Assembly: GCA_049416425.1 (NCBI GenBank)
Contig: JBMSHD010000054.1
Location: 1-14,500, forward strand
Direction of reading: 5' to 3'
DNA: 14,500 nt
DNA from: JBMSHD01 sp049416425
GTDB lineage: Bacteria > Pseudomonadota > Gammaproteobacteria > Francisellales > Francisellaceae
Position numbers and translations under genes: made by a program. This document shows positions 1 to 7,317 of the stretch, piece by piece (positions within the stretch are counted from its first letter, which is position 1; each line of letters starts with the position of its first letter). The notes under the pieces are model-generated. The model saw only the letters and a list, made by a program, of their open reading frames with translations, searched no databases and was not told the origin of the DNA.

Positions 1-28
1 TTCGTATGAACAATATGAATACAATAAT

Positions 29-53
29 GGGAAGTTATTTTGAGCGCGTTCCC
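29..53 (+). repeat. 25-nt stem-loop repeat, copy 1
   Basis: The core GGAAGTTATTTTG is followed by AGCGCG and closed by TTCCC. The ends GGGAA (29-33) and TTCCC (49-53) are perfectly complementary around a 15-nt loop. Two more copies lie at the other end of the window in the opposite orientation (14198-14222 and 14449-14473). Copies 1 and 3 agree at 22 of 25 positions. It does not overlap any recognised gene. Confidence 0.7.
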
Positions 54-80
54 AAGCAACTTGGCGATAACTGAATATCC

Positions 81-99
81 TTGCTACTGAATGTAGTAA
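81..99. repeat. Small hairpin
   Basis: TTGCTAC (81-87) pairs with GTAGTAA (93-99), seven pairs including one G-U, around a 5-nt loop. A second hairpin, CCAAG/CTTGG with a 3-nt loop (52-64), lies just before it. Neither is followed by a T-run on the appropriate strand, so neither is called a terminator. Confidence 0.3.
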
Positions 100-200
100 A
101 AAGATCAATAAATAACCAGAAATTATTTTGCAAGCTATTTTTCAGAAATTTCACGATAAATTTAGCAGGCAAATTCGAGAATTAAGTCGTTTCTACTCAT

Positions 201-291
201 TGCCATCAGGCTATACAGTCGATACCATAGACAGCGTGTACTGCTGTTACTCTCTCAACTCTCTCTTTCCTCCAATATAATGGCAGTACAC
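201..291 (+). repeat. CU-rich duplicated unit A (sRNA-like)
   Basis: The unit starts with a CCATCA..GG block and TATACA (212-217), and ends in a stem-loop: GTGTACTGC (236-244) pairs perfectly with GCAGTACAC (283-291). The 38-nt loop contains the 17-nt block TCTCTCTTTCCTCCAAT (260-276). The same block recurs at 461-477 in unit B behind a similar CCATCA...GG...TATA arrangement. The loop holds TCCTCC, which resembles the anti-Shine-Dalgarno end of 16S rRNA, a feature known from several small regulatory RNAs. That it is transcribed is inference. An alternative is that TATAAT at 276-281 is a promoter element. Confidence 0.45.
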
Positions 292-404
292 ACATCCTCT
301 TCATCATATTACCATAACGGTACAGCAATTATCTCACGACTTTTATCCTGCTTTTCCGATAAAACCAATCGTTAATTTTCATCATTTTGTCCGACTATTT
401 TCCC

Positions 405-433
405 TTCAATTACCATCATCAGGACGTTATAAT
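405..433 (+). promoter_or_regulatory. Possible promoter of duplicated unit B
   Basis: A perfect -10 hexamer TATAAT lies at 428-433, with a poor -35 candidate TTCAAT at 405-410 and a 17-bp spacer. A start near 440 would place the CU-rich block of unit B about 20 nt into the transcript. The -35 match is weak, so confidence is low. Confidence 0.3.
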
Positions 434-498
434 AACACGGTGTTATGCATCGCTGCCTTTTCTCTCTTTCCTCCAATTATAAGTAGTGACATATAACC
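411..498 (+). repeat. CU-rich duplicated unit B (sRNA-like)
   Basis: This is the second copy of the CU-rich unit, about 200 bp after the first. The 17-nt block at 461-477 is identical to 260-276. It is framed by an imperfect stem: GGT (439-441) with ACC (496-498) and TATG (444-447) with CATA (490-493), separated by a 2x2 mismatch. Upstream, CCATCATCAGG followed by TATAAT resembles the matching part of unit A. The flanks have diverged far more than the loop block, which suggests selection on the block itself. No clear terminator follows before the nusB promoter. Confidence 0.4.
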
Positions 499-533
499 TC
501 AATAAAACGCTTGCTCCAAATTAAGCAAAAAAT

Positions 534-561
534 TTGTAAAATAGGTTGTCAGTGGTATAAT
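534..561 (+). promoter_or_regulatory. nusB promoter (sigma70-type)
   Basis: TTGTAA (534-539), a 16-bp spacer and TATAAT (556-561) form a good vegetative promoter. Transcription would start near 568 and give a leader of about 30 nt before the nusB ATG at 599. Confidence 0.55.
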
Positions 562-598
562 CTGGCATCGTCATTTGAAACCGCCAAACAGGATAACC

Positions 599-1036
599 AT
601 GTCTATTAAGATTAAAGAGCGCAGACGCGCCAGATTTCATGCCATTCAGGCACTTTATCAGCACCAGCTTGCACACAACAGTTTTGATGAGCTCAAGCGC
701 CAGTTCTATGAAGACAATGCCAACCGACATCCCGTTGAATGGGATTTCTTCTACCGCCTTATCGATGGTACAGCGAAACATCTTGAACAAATCGATACCC
801 ATATCGCTACATATGCCGCCAACCGTTTCGATTCCATTAACAGCATCGACCTTGCTATCTTGCGTCTCGGCGCTTATGAACTCTTAGATTGTTTTGATAT
901 TCCTTATCAAGTCATTATCAATGAATATGTCGATCAGGCAAAGACATTGGGCACACAAGAAGGCCATCGCTTTGTCAATGGACTTCTGGATAGATTAGCC
1001 GGCGTGCTACGCAATAAAAACGAACAGCACAGCTAG
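599..1036 (+). CDS. nusB: Transcription antitermination factor NusB
   Basis: NusB is a small all-helical cytoplasmic protein that binds boxA RNA together with NusE (S10) and supports antitermination on rRNA operons. The product is 145 residues from the ATG at 599, close to the usual ~140. The basic N-terminus with RRRARFHAIQALYQ is the classic NusB opening, and the C-terminal half has the typical AYELL...PYQVIINEYVDQAK...GHRFVNGLLDRL pattern. An in-frame TTG at 575 would add eight residues, but the ATG has AGGA (590-593) upstream and starts where the family starts, so it is preferred. The gene is monocistronic here: the next gene is convergent. No clear terminator follows. Identification is firm. 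Confidence 0.95.
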   Translation: MSIKIKERRRARFHAIQALYQHQLAHNSFDELKRQFYEDNANRHPVEWDFFYRLIDGTAKHLEQIDTHIATYAANRFDSINSIDLAILRLGAYELLDCFDIPYQVIINEYVDQAKTLGTQEGHRFVNGLLDRLAGVLRNKNEQHS

Positions 1037-1148
1037 ACGATCATACCGTCTTAAGCCTTTATACAGGTTTAAAAAAATGCTAAGCGTACAAAAAAGAAAC
1101 CGGCGCTGCCCTGTTATTTTACCCTCTCCTTGAGTTTCGTATCCGCCT

Positions 1149-1418
1149 TCAATCTGCCGACGTTTTAACATCTGGCAGATAGAGTTTCTGATCAGGATTG
1201 ATCACATCACCTTTTAAATGATTCAACTGTTTGATACAAGCCGGCGTGGTATTATTGGCTTTAGCAATGGTAAACAGATTATCGCCTTTTTTCACGGTAT
1301 ACTGTGACAGCGTCGGCGTCTCACAATACTGATCCGGTGTCAGATAAACCATTTTTGTTGACGCACAACCTGTTAAAATGACCGTAACCGCCAAAAGTGC
1401 TAACAGATTTTTCTTCAT
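1149..1418 (-). CDS. Small LysM-domain lipoprotein
   Basis: An 89-residue protein with a short basic start, a hydrophobic stretch and a lipobox LTGC, so Cys18 would be lipidated after cleavage by signal peptidase II. A single LysM domain spans about residues 40-82 (YTVKKGDNLFTIAKANN ... INPDQKLYLP); such domains bind peptidoglycan glycan strands. It probably sits in the outer membrane facing the periplasm and touches the cell wall. The start is well supported: GAGGTA (complement of 1424-1429) lies five bases upstream of ATG. It follows proS by 89 bp on the same strand. Three cysteines besides Cys18 would not be expected by default; here there are two (Cys32, Cys61), which could form a disulfide. 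The exact role is unknown. Confidence 0.85.
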   Translation of the reverse strand: MKKNLLALLAVTVILTGCASTKMVYLTPDQYCETPTLSQYTVKKGDNLFTIAKANNTTPACIKQLNHLKGDVINPDQKLYLPDVKTSAD

Positions 1419-1507
1419 TTTGCTACCTCATTAAAAAATATAAACTACAGCTGTAATTCTGGTTTATCCTTTTAAAAAATTCAAGTCCAAAATTAAACTC
1501 CTAAGCA

Positions 1508-3229
1508 TCAATGCTTTTGCTGTAAAAAAACATTGACCGCATCACAATCGGCGGCAACAAACGTTTTTTGCATCGTCTTGCGACATTTATACTCAACATG
1601 ACCTGCCTCCAGCGATTTAGCGCCGATAATCAACTGGTGTGGTGCACCGATTAAATCGGCATCGGCAAACATCACTCCGGCTCGCTCATCTCGGTCATCG
1701 AACAACACATCAAAGCCCGCTTCATTAAGGCGCTGATAGAGCTCATTGGCAAAGAGCTCGACCTCTGGACTCTTATGCCGATTCATCGGCAGTATAATCA
1801 CATCATAAGGGGCAATTTCCTTTGGCCAGATAATACCTTTATCATCGTGTGACTGCTCGATGACCGCAGCAACAATACGCGTCACGCCAAAACCATAACA
1901 ACCCATAATGGGATAGCTTGCTTTGCCATTTTCATCAAGGATCGCCGCATTCATCGCCATCGAATAATAATCACCCAACTCAAAGATATGACCGACCTCA
2001 ATGCCACGGGTCTGCCTAAGCCTTCCCTGTCCATCCGGAGACAAATCACCATCCACCACATTCCGAATATCAGCCAGCATGTGATTATTCAGCATCTCAT
2101 CACTCCAGTTAACTTTCAACAGGTGATAGCCATCTTCATTGGCACCACAGACAAAATCAATACAAGCGGCGGCAGAATAGTCTATGATCAAAGGCAGACT
2201 GACGCCAACAGGCCCCAGAGAGCCTGCTTCGGCACCGAAGGCTTTCTGGATATCTTCATCGGTGGCAAATTCACAGACTCCTGCAAACTGAGGCAGCTTC
2301 TGGAGTTTAATTTCATTGAGTTCATGATCACCCCGCAGAATCAAGGCAAACAACTCAGCAGCGGTATTTTTCACCACCAGCGTTTTAATCGTCTTATCCG
2401 CACTGATATCCAGATGACGACAAAGCTCATCAATCGTTTTAATCCCAGGCGTGGCGACTTTCGTAAAATTTTGGCTTATGACTTTTTTCGGAAAAACCTC
2501 AGGCGTCAAATACGTTGCCATCTCAATATTGGCCGCATAATCACTGCTATCACTATAGCAAATGATATCCTCTCCGGCATCGGCTAAAATTTGAAACTCA
2601 TGGGTTTTGCTTCCGGGTCTTGCCATGGCACCACCATCAGCCTCCACTGCACGAAAGGCGATGCCAATGCGATTGAGAATATGGCTGTAAGCCTCATACA
2701 TAGATTGATAGGTATGGGCTAAAGACGCATAATCATTATGAAAGGAATAGGCATCTTTCATGATAAATTCTCGCGCTCTCATCACCCCAAAACGCGGTCT
2801 GATCTCATCTCGAAATTTGGTCTGAATCTGATACAGGTTCAAAGGCAGTTGCTTGTAACTCTTTAAGGTTTTTCTGACCAGATCAACTATCGGCTCTTCA
2901 TGAGAAGGGCCATAATAGAAGTCACGCTTATGACGATCCTTAATCGTCAATAGATCAGCGCCAAATTTATCAAAGCGCCCGGTTTCATAGACAAACTCCA
3001 CCGGCAAAATATTGGGCATAATCACCTCTTCGGCTCCGGCTTTTTTCATCTCTTGCCTGATGATCTGCTCGATTTTAGACAATACTCTGACGCCGGTTGG
3101 CAGCCAGGTATAGACGCCAGAGGTGACCTGACGTATCAGTCCGGCTCGTAGCATATACTGATGAGAAATCAGCTCGGCATCCTTAGGGGTTTCCTTCTCC
3201 GTGGCAAGCAGTGTATGAGTTACTTTCAT
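1508..3229 (-). CDS. proS: Proline--tRNA ligase (ProRS), bacterial type with editing insert
   Basis: Charges tRNA-Pro with proline in the cytoplasm. The 573 residues match the usual E. coli-type length. Class II motifs are visible: motif 1 around 30-75, motif 2 FRDEIRPRFGVMRAREF (139-155) and motif 3 GCYGFGVTR (443-451). The YbaK-like insert that clears mischarged Ala-tRNA-Pro spans roughly 225-405, with Lys282 in TIKTLVV where E. coli has its key editing lysine. The anticodon-binding domain fills about 473-570. Two usually strict active-site stretches are altered: the region before HEF reads GGAMARPGSKTHEF, and the usual QLGTKYS reads ELGDYYS (417-423). No good ribosome binding site precedes the ATG. 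It lies 114 bp downstream of sppA, same strand. Confidence 0.95.
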   Translation of the reverse strand: MKVTHTLLATEKETPKDAELISHQYMLRAGLIRQVTSGVYTWLPTGVRVLSKIEQIIRQEMKKAGAEEVIMPNILPVEFVYETGRFDKFGADLLTIKDRHKRDFYYGPSHEEPIVDLVRKTLKSYKQLPLNLYQIQTKFRDEIRPRFGVMRAREFIMKDAYSFHNDYASLAHTYQSMYEAYSHILNRIGIAFRAVEADGGAMARPGSKTHEFQILADAGEDIICYSDSSDYAANIEMATYLTPEVFPKKVISQNFTKVATPGIKTIDELCRHLDISADKTIKTLVVKNTAAELFALILRGDHELNEIKLQKLPQFAGVCEFATDEDIQKAFGAEAGSLGPVGVSLPLIIDYSAAACIDFVCGANEDGYHLLKVNWSDEMLNNHMLADIRNVVDGDLSPDGQGRLRQTRGIEVGHIFELGDYYSMAMNAAILDENGKASYPIMGCYGFGVTRIVAAVIEQSHDDKGIIWPKEIAPYDVIILPMNRHKSPEVELFANELYQRLNEAGFDVLFDDRDERAGVMFADADLIGAPHQLIIGAKSLEAGHVEYKCRKTMQKTFVAADCDAVNVFLQQKH

Positions 3230-3343
3230 CGTTTCATTATTTTAAGAAAAAACATATTGCTTAAATTAACGCAGATTTCAGACGCATTCAAGCATTATTT
3301 TAATCACTTTTCCATGCTTAATTATAAAGCACAGCATCCTCGT

Positions 3344-4270
3344 CTATTGCAGTTTCATTCCTACTGCTTCTTCGGCATGATACATGACTTCCGCTCCAAA
3401 CTCTGAGCTGATGCGATCCAAGAGACTCAAAGGCTCGGTATAATCCACAAGTGGAAGCTTGGCAAATTTTTCGCTGACAAGCGTATGCACATTGCCAAAA
3501 GCATCGATAAGACCGTATTTTTTGCCTTCAATACCGCTAAATGGCATGCCGGAGAAAATCACCTGCGACTCGGCCAGATCAAGCCGATCACCACGACCTG
3601 CCTTGACAGCATCGATAAAAACCTGATGCGTCTGATCCAGCATCTTATCCATATCTTTAACCTGAGCGGCATTCTGTGGCAAAAACGGATCGAGAAAACC
3701 CTTGTCCTTGCCTGCCGTATAAAGCCGCCTCTCAACGCCAATTTTCTTCATCAGCTCCACAAAGCCAAAACCACCGGCTCTGACACCAATTGAACCAACG
3801 ATAGACATTTTGTTGGCATAAATCTCATTCGCCGCCGAGGCGATATAATAACCACCGGAGGCACAAAGATCGGAACACACGGCATACAGAGGCTTATCGG
3901 GATATTTTTTCTCAAAATAACGCATGGCTTCATAGATATCATCCGATTGAACCGGGGAGCCGCCTGGGCTGTTGATATAGAGAATCACCCCTTTGGTATT
4001 GCTGTTTTCAAACGCCTTCTCCAGACTCTTGTTAATCCGATCCGCATTGGCATCGGCATCATCGGCGATCACGCCCTCAAGCTTAACCAGGCCAACATGT
4101 GGCTTCATCCCCGGCGTGATCTTATCCTCAGCGCTAAAGATCCACCATAAGATGACAACGATAACAACCAGCCAGCATACGCGAAAGAAAATACGCCAAC
4201 GCCGGGCTCGGCGCTGTTCCTTTAAATAAGCTGCTGCAATTTTCTCCAAGGCATGCTCTTGATCAGACAT
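3344..4270 (-). CDS. sppA: Signal peptide peptidase SppA-type protease (S49)
   Basis: A membrane-bound serine protease that degrades leftover signal peptides. At 308 residues it is the short, single-domain form rather than the ~620-residue E. coli enzyme. It has a charged N-terminus, one transmembrane segment at about 30-46, then the S49 domain. The nucleophile is Ser138 in CASGGYY and the general base is most likely Lys190 (AGKDKGFLDPF), 52 residues later, the same spacing as in the Bacillus enzyme. The oxyanion-loop INSPGGS lies at 100-105. The active site would face the periplasm. AAGGAG (complement of 4278-4283) sits seven bases before the ATG. It follows the dihydroorotase-type gene by 73 bp, with a palindrome between them that could be an operator. 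Confidence 0.9.
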   Translation of the reverse strand: MSDQEHALEKIAAAYLKEQRRARRWRIFFRVCWLVVIVVILWWIFSAEDKITPGMKPHVGLVKLEGVIADDADANADRINKSLEKAFENSNTKGVILYINSPGGSPVQSDDIYEAMRYFEKKYPDKPLYAVCSDLCASGGYYIASAANEIYANKMSIVGSIGVRAGGFGFVELMKKIGVERRLYTAGKDKGFLDPFLPQNAAQVKDMDKMLDQTHQVFIDAVKAGRGDRLDLAESQVIFSGMPFSGIEGKKYGLIDAFGNVHTLVSEKFAKLPLVDYTEPLSLLDRISSEFGAEVMYHAEEAVGMKLQ

Positions 4271-4307
4271 TCATTTACTCCTTTATTGAAACAATTAACG
4301 GCCATTA

Positions 4308-4319
4308 ATGATTAATCAT
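4308..4319. promoter_or_regulatory. 12-bp perfect palindrome upstream of sppA
   Basis: ATGATTAATCAT is a perfect palindrome in the 73-bp gap between the amidohydrolase stop and the sppA start. An imperfect dyad (ATTAACGGCCATTAAT) lies next to it, nearer sppA. It could be a repressor site; no known operator is recognised, and AT-rich palindromes also arise by chance. Confidence 0.3.
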
Positions 4320-4343
4320 AGCGGCGAATCATACAGATCACCA

Positions 4344-5687
4344 TTAAAATTCCTGAGCAAAAGTGAGTGATTGTCCCAAAGCATCACTGATGATTTTATT
4401 GTCATCAAATTTCAGGATGCCATTGACAAAAACCTTCTCAATTTTTGCATGAAATTCATCGCCGGCAAACGGCGTCCAGCCACACTTGTATTTCGTGGTT
4501 TCATCGGTCACGCTAAATCTGGCATTAAGATCAATAAGCACCAGATCGGCATAGTACCCTTCTTTAATAAAACCTCTGTTTTTGACACCATAGGCAATGG
4601 CCGGCGCATGAGCGGTTTTTCTGATGATCTCCTCTAATGTCAAAACACCACGATGATAATGTTCAAACAGACAAGGCAATGCATGCTGAACCAGAGGCAG
4701 ACCAGAAGGTGCCTGAAAATAGCTTTTCTGCTTTTCAGCCCAGGTGTGCGGCGCATGATCGGTGGCAATGATATCGATGCGATTGTCTTTAACCGCCTTT
4801 AACAATGCCAGTCGGTCACGCTCCTCTTTTATCGCCGGATTGCATTTTATCAAGCTGCCTTTTCGCTGATAATCTCCACGGGAAAAATACAGATGATGTG
4901 CACAAACTTCAGCGGTAATACGTTTTTTCTCCAAAGGAATATCCGCTCTAAAAAGCGCCAGTTCTTCTTCTGTTGTGATATGAAGTACATTGAGTCTTGT
5001 CTCGTATTTTTTCGCCAGTGACACCGCCAGTGATGAGGATCGATAACAGGCCTCCCGACTACGAATCAAGGGATGATATTCCATCGGCACAGATTCACCA
5101 TAACGCGTGCGATATTCCGTCTCTAAAGCCGCGATCATCGGGGTGTCTTCACAATGCGTGGCGATTAAAATCGGAGAGCTCTTAAAAAATCGCTCCAGTA
5201 TTTTTTCATCATTGACCAGCATGTTTCCCGTTGACGCTCCCATGAAAATCTTGATTCCACAGGCATCAGAAACCCCAAGCCTCGATAACTCATCGACATT
5301 ATCGTTGGTCGCCCCCAGATAAAAGGCAAAATTGGCATGTGATTTACTCGCTGCCAATGCTTTTTTTGCGTGTAGACGCTCAACCGTCGTTGTTGCCGGC
5401 GTGCAATTTGGCATCTCCATATAAGAAGTGATGCCTCCGGCAACGGCGGCTTTTGATTCCGATTCGATATCACCCTTATGCGTTAGTCCCGGTTCACGAA
5501 AATGCACCTGATCATCGATCATGCCGGGAATGAGATGGAGTCCAGATGCATCAATCACCATAACAGAAGCGCGCGAAGAGATGCTCTTATCAATTTTGGC
5601 AATCCGTCCATCTTTGATCAGCATATCGGCCTGATATTGTTCGTTTTCATTGACGATGATCGCATTTTTAATAAGGTATTGTGACAT
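4344..5687 (-). CDS. Dihydroorotase-family amidohydrolase (PyrC/AllB-like)
   Basis: A 447-residue cyclic amidohydrolase; the best call is dihydroorotase (carbamoyl-aspartate to dihydroorotate, pyrimidine synthesis). The metal site is recognisable: QVHFREPG with Gln60 and His62, carboxylated-Lys candidate Lys146 (GIKIFMG), His178 (ATHCED), His236 (LHITTEE) and Asp310 (ATDHAPH). In standard enzymes the first ligand pair reads HxH; here the first His is Gln. This DDQVHFREPG form is known from a subgroup of annotated dihydroorotases common in Bacteroidetes and some proteobacteria. Allantoinase or another hydantoinase-like activity is possible. The start has only AGGA about ten bases upstream. It heads the leftward group followed by sppA. 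Confidence 0.85.
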   Translation of the reverse strand: MSQYLIKNAIIVNENEQYQADMLIKDGRIAKIDKSISSRASVMVIDASGLHLIPGMIDDQVHFREPGLTHKGDIESESKAAVAGGITSYMEMPNCTPATTTVERLHAKKALAASKSHANFAFYLGATNDNVDELSRLGVSDACGIKIFMGASTGNMLVNDEKILERFFKSSPILIATHCEDTPMIAALETEYRTRYGESVPMEYHPLIRSREACYRSSSLAVSLAKKYETRLNVLHITTEEELALFRADIPLEKKRITAEVCAHHLYFSRGDYQRKGSLIKCNPAIKEERDRLALLKAVKDNRIDIIATDHAPHTWAEKQKSYFQAPSGLPLVQHALPCLFEHYHRGVLTLEEIIRKTAHAPAIAYGVKNRGFIKEGYYADLVLIDLNARFSVTDETTKYKCGWTPFAGDEFHAKIEKVFVNGILKFDDNKIISDALGQSLTFAQEF

Positions 5688-5926
5688 AGGCTGCCATCCT
5701 GCTGAGGTCTTAAAATGACTAAAGTGTAGCGTACTTTCATTTTATTGACGAGTGATTTATAGAATCTCATTTACAACCGACATTTTGCACATTTGCCTTT
5801 TTTGCTCACCTTTTGTCAGAAATCATTCTCAACCATTCCTTTATCATTCAATAAACTCCGCTCGTTTTCCTCTTTTCGAAAATTGAACGTAAAAATGACC
5901 ACGGTGTTGAATGGCTATCACGAGTC

Positions 5927-5948
5927 CTGAATTCAAACAATGATTCAG
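5927..5948. repeat. Imperfect hairpin in the divergent gap
   Basis: CTGAATTCA (5927-5935) can pair with TGATTCAG (5941-5948), eight pairs with one bulged T and a 5-nt loop. It is not followed by a T-run. Function unknown. Confidence 0.35.
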
Positions 5949-5969
5949 CCTAAACTCTCTTCATTTTCC

Positions 5970-5999
5970 TTAAGATAAGGGATAGCAGAACATGATAAT
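5970..5999 (+). promoter_or_regulatory. Candidate promoter of the small lipoprotein gene
   Basis: TTAAGA (5970-5975), an 18-bp spacer and GATAAT (5994-5999) give a plausible sigma70 promoter with a leader of about 65 nt. The -35 match is only four of six. Confidence 0.35.
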
Positions 6000-6072
6000 A
6001 CTTGTAAAATAAATCAGATGCCGGCATCATTGTGACATAAATGATCATCATCTAAAAATTAAAGGACTCGAT

Positions 6073-6519
6073 ATGAAACTGAAAAGCTCTCTTTGCGCCA
6101 TTTCTTTCTGTGGTGCATTGCTGATGGCGGGCTGTAGCTCAAATACCGGATTGGCAAATTATAATGTTAATCAGGCCATGAACAGCATGCCACCTGAAGT
6201 AAAAGCCAAAACCGATGATTTTAAATTTTATTTTGGTCCAGATTCAACGCCTAAGGGTGCCGAGAAACTCGGTGAGATCAAAACCAGTTTAAGAACCAAT
6301 GCCGTTGGCAAGTCACCTGAAGCATCCTGCAACTGGGTATTTTATTCTGCACTTTTGAAATTAAAACACGCCTCAGAACTTGCCGGTGGCAATGGCGTCG
6401 GTGACATAGAATCAAACTGGCAAAATAATCCCACTGCAGATAAAAGCACCTTTGCCTGTGACAATGGACTTTGGATGTCTGGTGTGGCTCTCAAAGGTCA
6501 AGCCATCAAGGTAAAATAA
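6073..6519 (+). CDS. Small lipoprotein of the family often misnamed 'excinuclease ATPase subunit'
   Basis: A 148-residue lipoprotein: hydrophobic signal and lipobox LMAGC with Cys21 as the likely lipidated residue. The body carries the pattern ...TNAVGKSPEASCNW...ALLKLKHASELAGGNGVGDIESNWQNN...FACDNGLWMSGVALKGQAIK, which I recognise from short proteobacterial proteins widely annotated as an excinuclease subunit. There is no ATPase motif and it is exported, so it has nothing to do with UvrA. Two cysteines in the mature part (ASCNW and FACDNG) are conserved-looking and may form a disulfide. AAAGGA (6061-6066) is a good ribosome binding site. The 3' end overlaps the convergent PhzF-family gene by 14 bp. 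Function unknown. Confidence 0.8.
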   Translation: MKLKSSLCAISFCGALLMAGCSSNTGLANYNVNQAMNSMPPEVKAKTDDFKFYFGPDSTPKGAEKLGEIKTSLRTNAVGKSPEASCNWVFYSALLKLKHASELAGGNGVGDIESNWQNNPTADKSTFACDNGLWMSGVALKGQAIKVK

Positions 6520-7294
6520 GCTCTCCCTTCATATAGAACACCGCACCTCCTCTTAACAACACACGATCTTCTATCACCTCACACTCGATGTCTCCACCGC
6601 GTTTTGACCATTGCCTGGCCGACAACAGCTTCTTATCCAGCTGTTTTGCCCAATAAGGCGCCAAAATACAATGCGCCGAACCGGTGACCGGATCTTCATT
6701 GACACCATATTTTGGGAAAAAGCAGCGCGAAACGAAATCGTAATCATCACCTTTCGCCGTCACCAGTACACCTCGTAAATCGAGTTGATTCAAACGATTA
6801 AAATCCGGGTTAAGCCCAATCACCGTCTGCATATCATCATAAACAAGCATATAATCCTGATGCGAGCAAAACACCGCCGATGGTTTAACGCCGATGCCAT
6901 CAATAAGGGCATTGTTGACCTGCGCTACCGCTTTGACAGGAATCGCCGGAAAATCAAGCTCGATTCGATCGTTGATTCGTTTGACGACAAGCTCTCCACT
7001 CAAAGAGTCAAAGCGAATACACTCACCTGGGTAATCCATATACTCAAACAGCACAAACGCCGTCGCTAACGTTGCATGCCCGCAGAGTTTCACCTCACCT
7101 CCTGGTGTGAACCATCGAAGGTGAAAACCCGAATCGGTTGGCACAAAATACGCGGTTTCCGAGAGATTGTTCTCAGCGGCAATCGCCAGCAACTGCTCAT
7201 CGTTTAACCAAAAATCCAGAGGGATTACCGCCGCCGGATTCCCTGAAAAAAGCCTATTGCTAAAGGCATCAATCTGATAAATTTTCAACTTCAT
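6506..7294 (-). CDS. PhzF-family isomerase/epimerase-like protein
   Basis: A 262-residue PhzF-fold protein, close to the usual 260-300. The N-terminus IYQIDAFSNRLFSGNPAAVIPL, then NNLSETAYF with Glu46 as the catalytic glutamate, FTPGGEVKLCGHATLATAF (62-80) and GVNEDPVTGSAHCILAPYW in the second half are the family hallmarks. PhzF itself isomerises a phenazine precursor, but most relatives have no known substrate, and there are no phenazine genes here. A good ribosome binding site AAGGAA (complement of 7300-7305) precedes the ATG. It follows the truncated MFS gene by 23 bp and is probably co-transcribed. Its end overlaps the convergent lipoprotein gene. Confidence 0.88.
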   Translation of the reverse strand: MKLKIYQIDAFSNRLFSGNPAAVIPLDFWLNDEQLLAIAAENNLSETAYFVPTDSGFHLRWFTPGGEVKLCGHATLATAFVLFEYMDYPGECIRFDSLSGELVVKRINDRIELDFPAIPVKAVAQVNNALIDGIGVKPSAVFCSHQDYMLVYDDMQTVIGLNPDFNRLNQLDLRGVLVTAKGDDYDFVSRCFFPKYGVNEDPVTGSAHCILAPYWAKQLDKKLLSARQWSKRGGDIECEVIEDRVLLRGGAVFYMKGELILP

Positions 7295-7317
7295 TTTTAT
7301 TCCTTAAACATTATATA

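Larger units (their letters stand above)
1..533. other. Non-coding region upstream of nusB
   Basis: No convincing protein gene is seen on either strand here; stops are dense in all frames. The stretch holds a 25-nt stem-loop repeat (29-53), two small hairpins directly after it (52-64 and 81-99) and two diverged units sharing a 17-nt CU-rich block (260-276 and 461-477). It also has several TATAAT-like hexamers (276-281, 428-433). A perfect 7-bp AT-rich inverted repeat lies at 341-347/358-364 with a 10-nt loop. No strong GC-rich hairpin followed by a T-run was found, so transcript ends inside it cannot be placed. The gene that would normally precede nusB (often a riboflavin gene) is not in this window. 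Confidence 0.7.
5688..6072. other. Divergent intergenic region, 385 bp
   Basis: Lies between the leftward amidohydrolase gene and a rightward lipoprotein gene and must hold promoters for both. No gene is supported; the longest small frames are about a dozen codons. It contains two hairpins: CTGAATTCA/TGATTCAG (5927-5948, one bulge) and CCTTA/TAAGG around AGA (near 5968-5980). A leftward promoter candidate near 5727-5757 (TCGTCA, 18-bp spacer, TACACT on the minus strand) is weak. The region is large for two simple promoters, so a small RNA is possible but not shown. Confidence 0.6.

Noticed and set aside
289..300. ACACATCCTCT shared between 290-300 and 14174-14184
   Set aside because: Eleven-base matches are expected by chance in a window of this size.
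575..598. TTG at 575 as the nusB start
   Set aside because: It would add eight residues not typical of NusB and lacks a ribosome binding site; the ATG at 599 has AGGA at a good distance.
1051..1072. Hairpin TTAAGCCT/AGGTTTAA between nusB and the LysM gene as a terminator
   Set aside because: It is followed by A's, not T's, on the plus strand, and on the minus strand the T-run comes before the stem.
1088..1112. Minus-strand GGCAGCGCC followed by a T-run as terminator of the LysM gene
   Set aside because: The stem would be only three pairs with a three-base loop; too weak to call.
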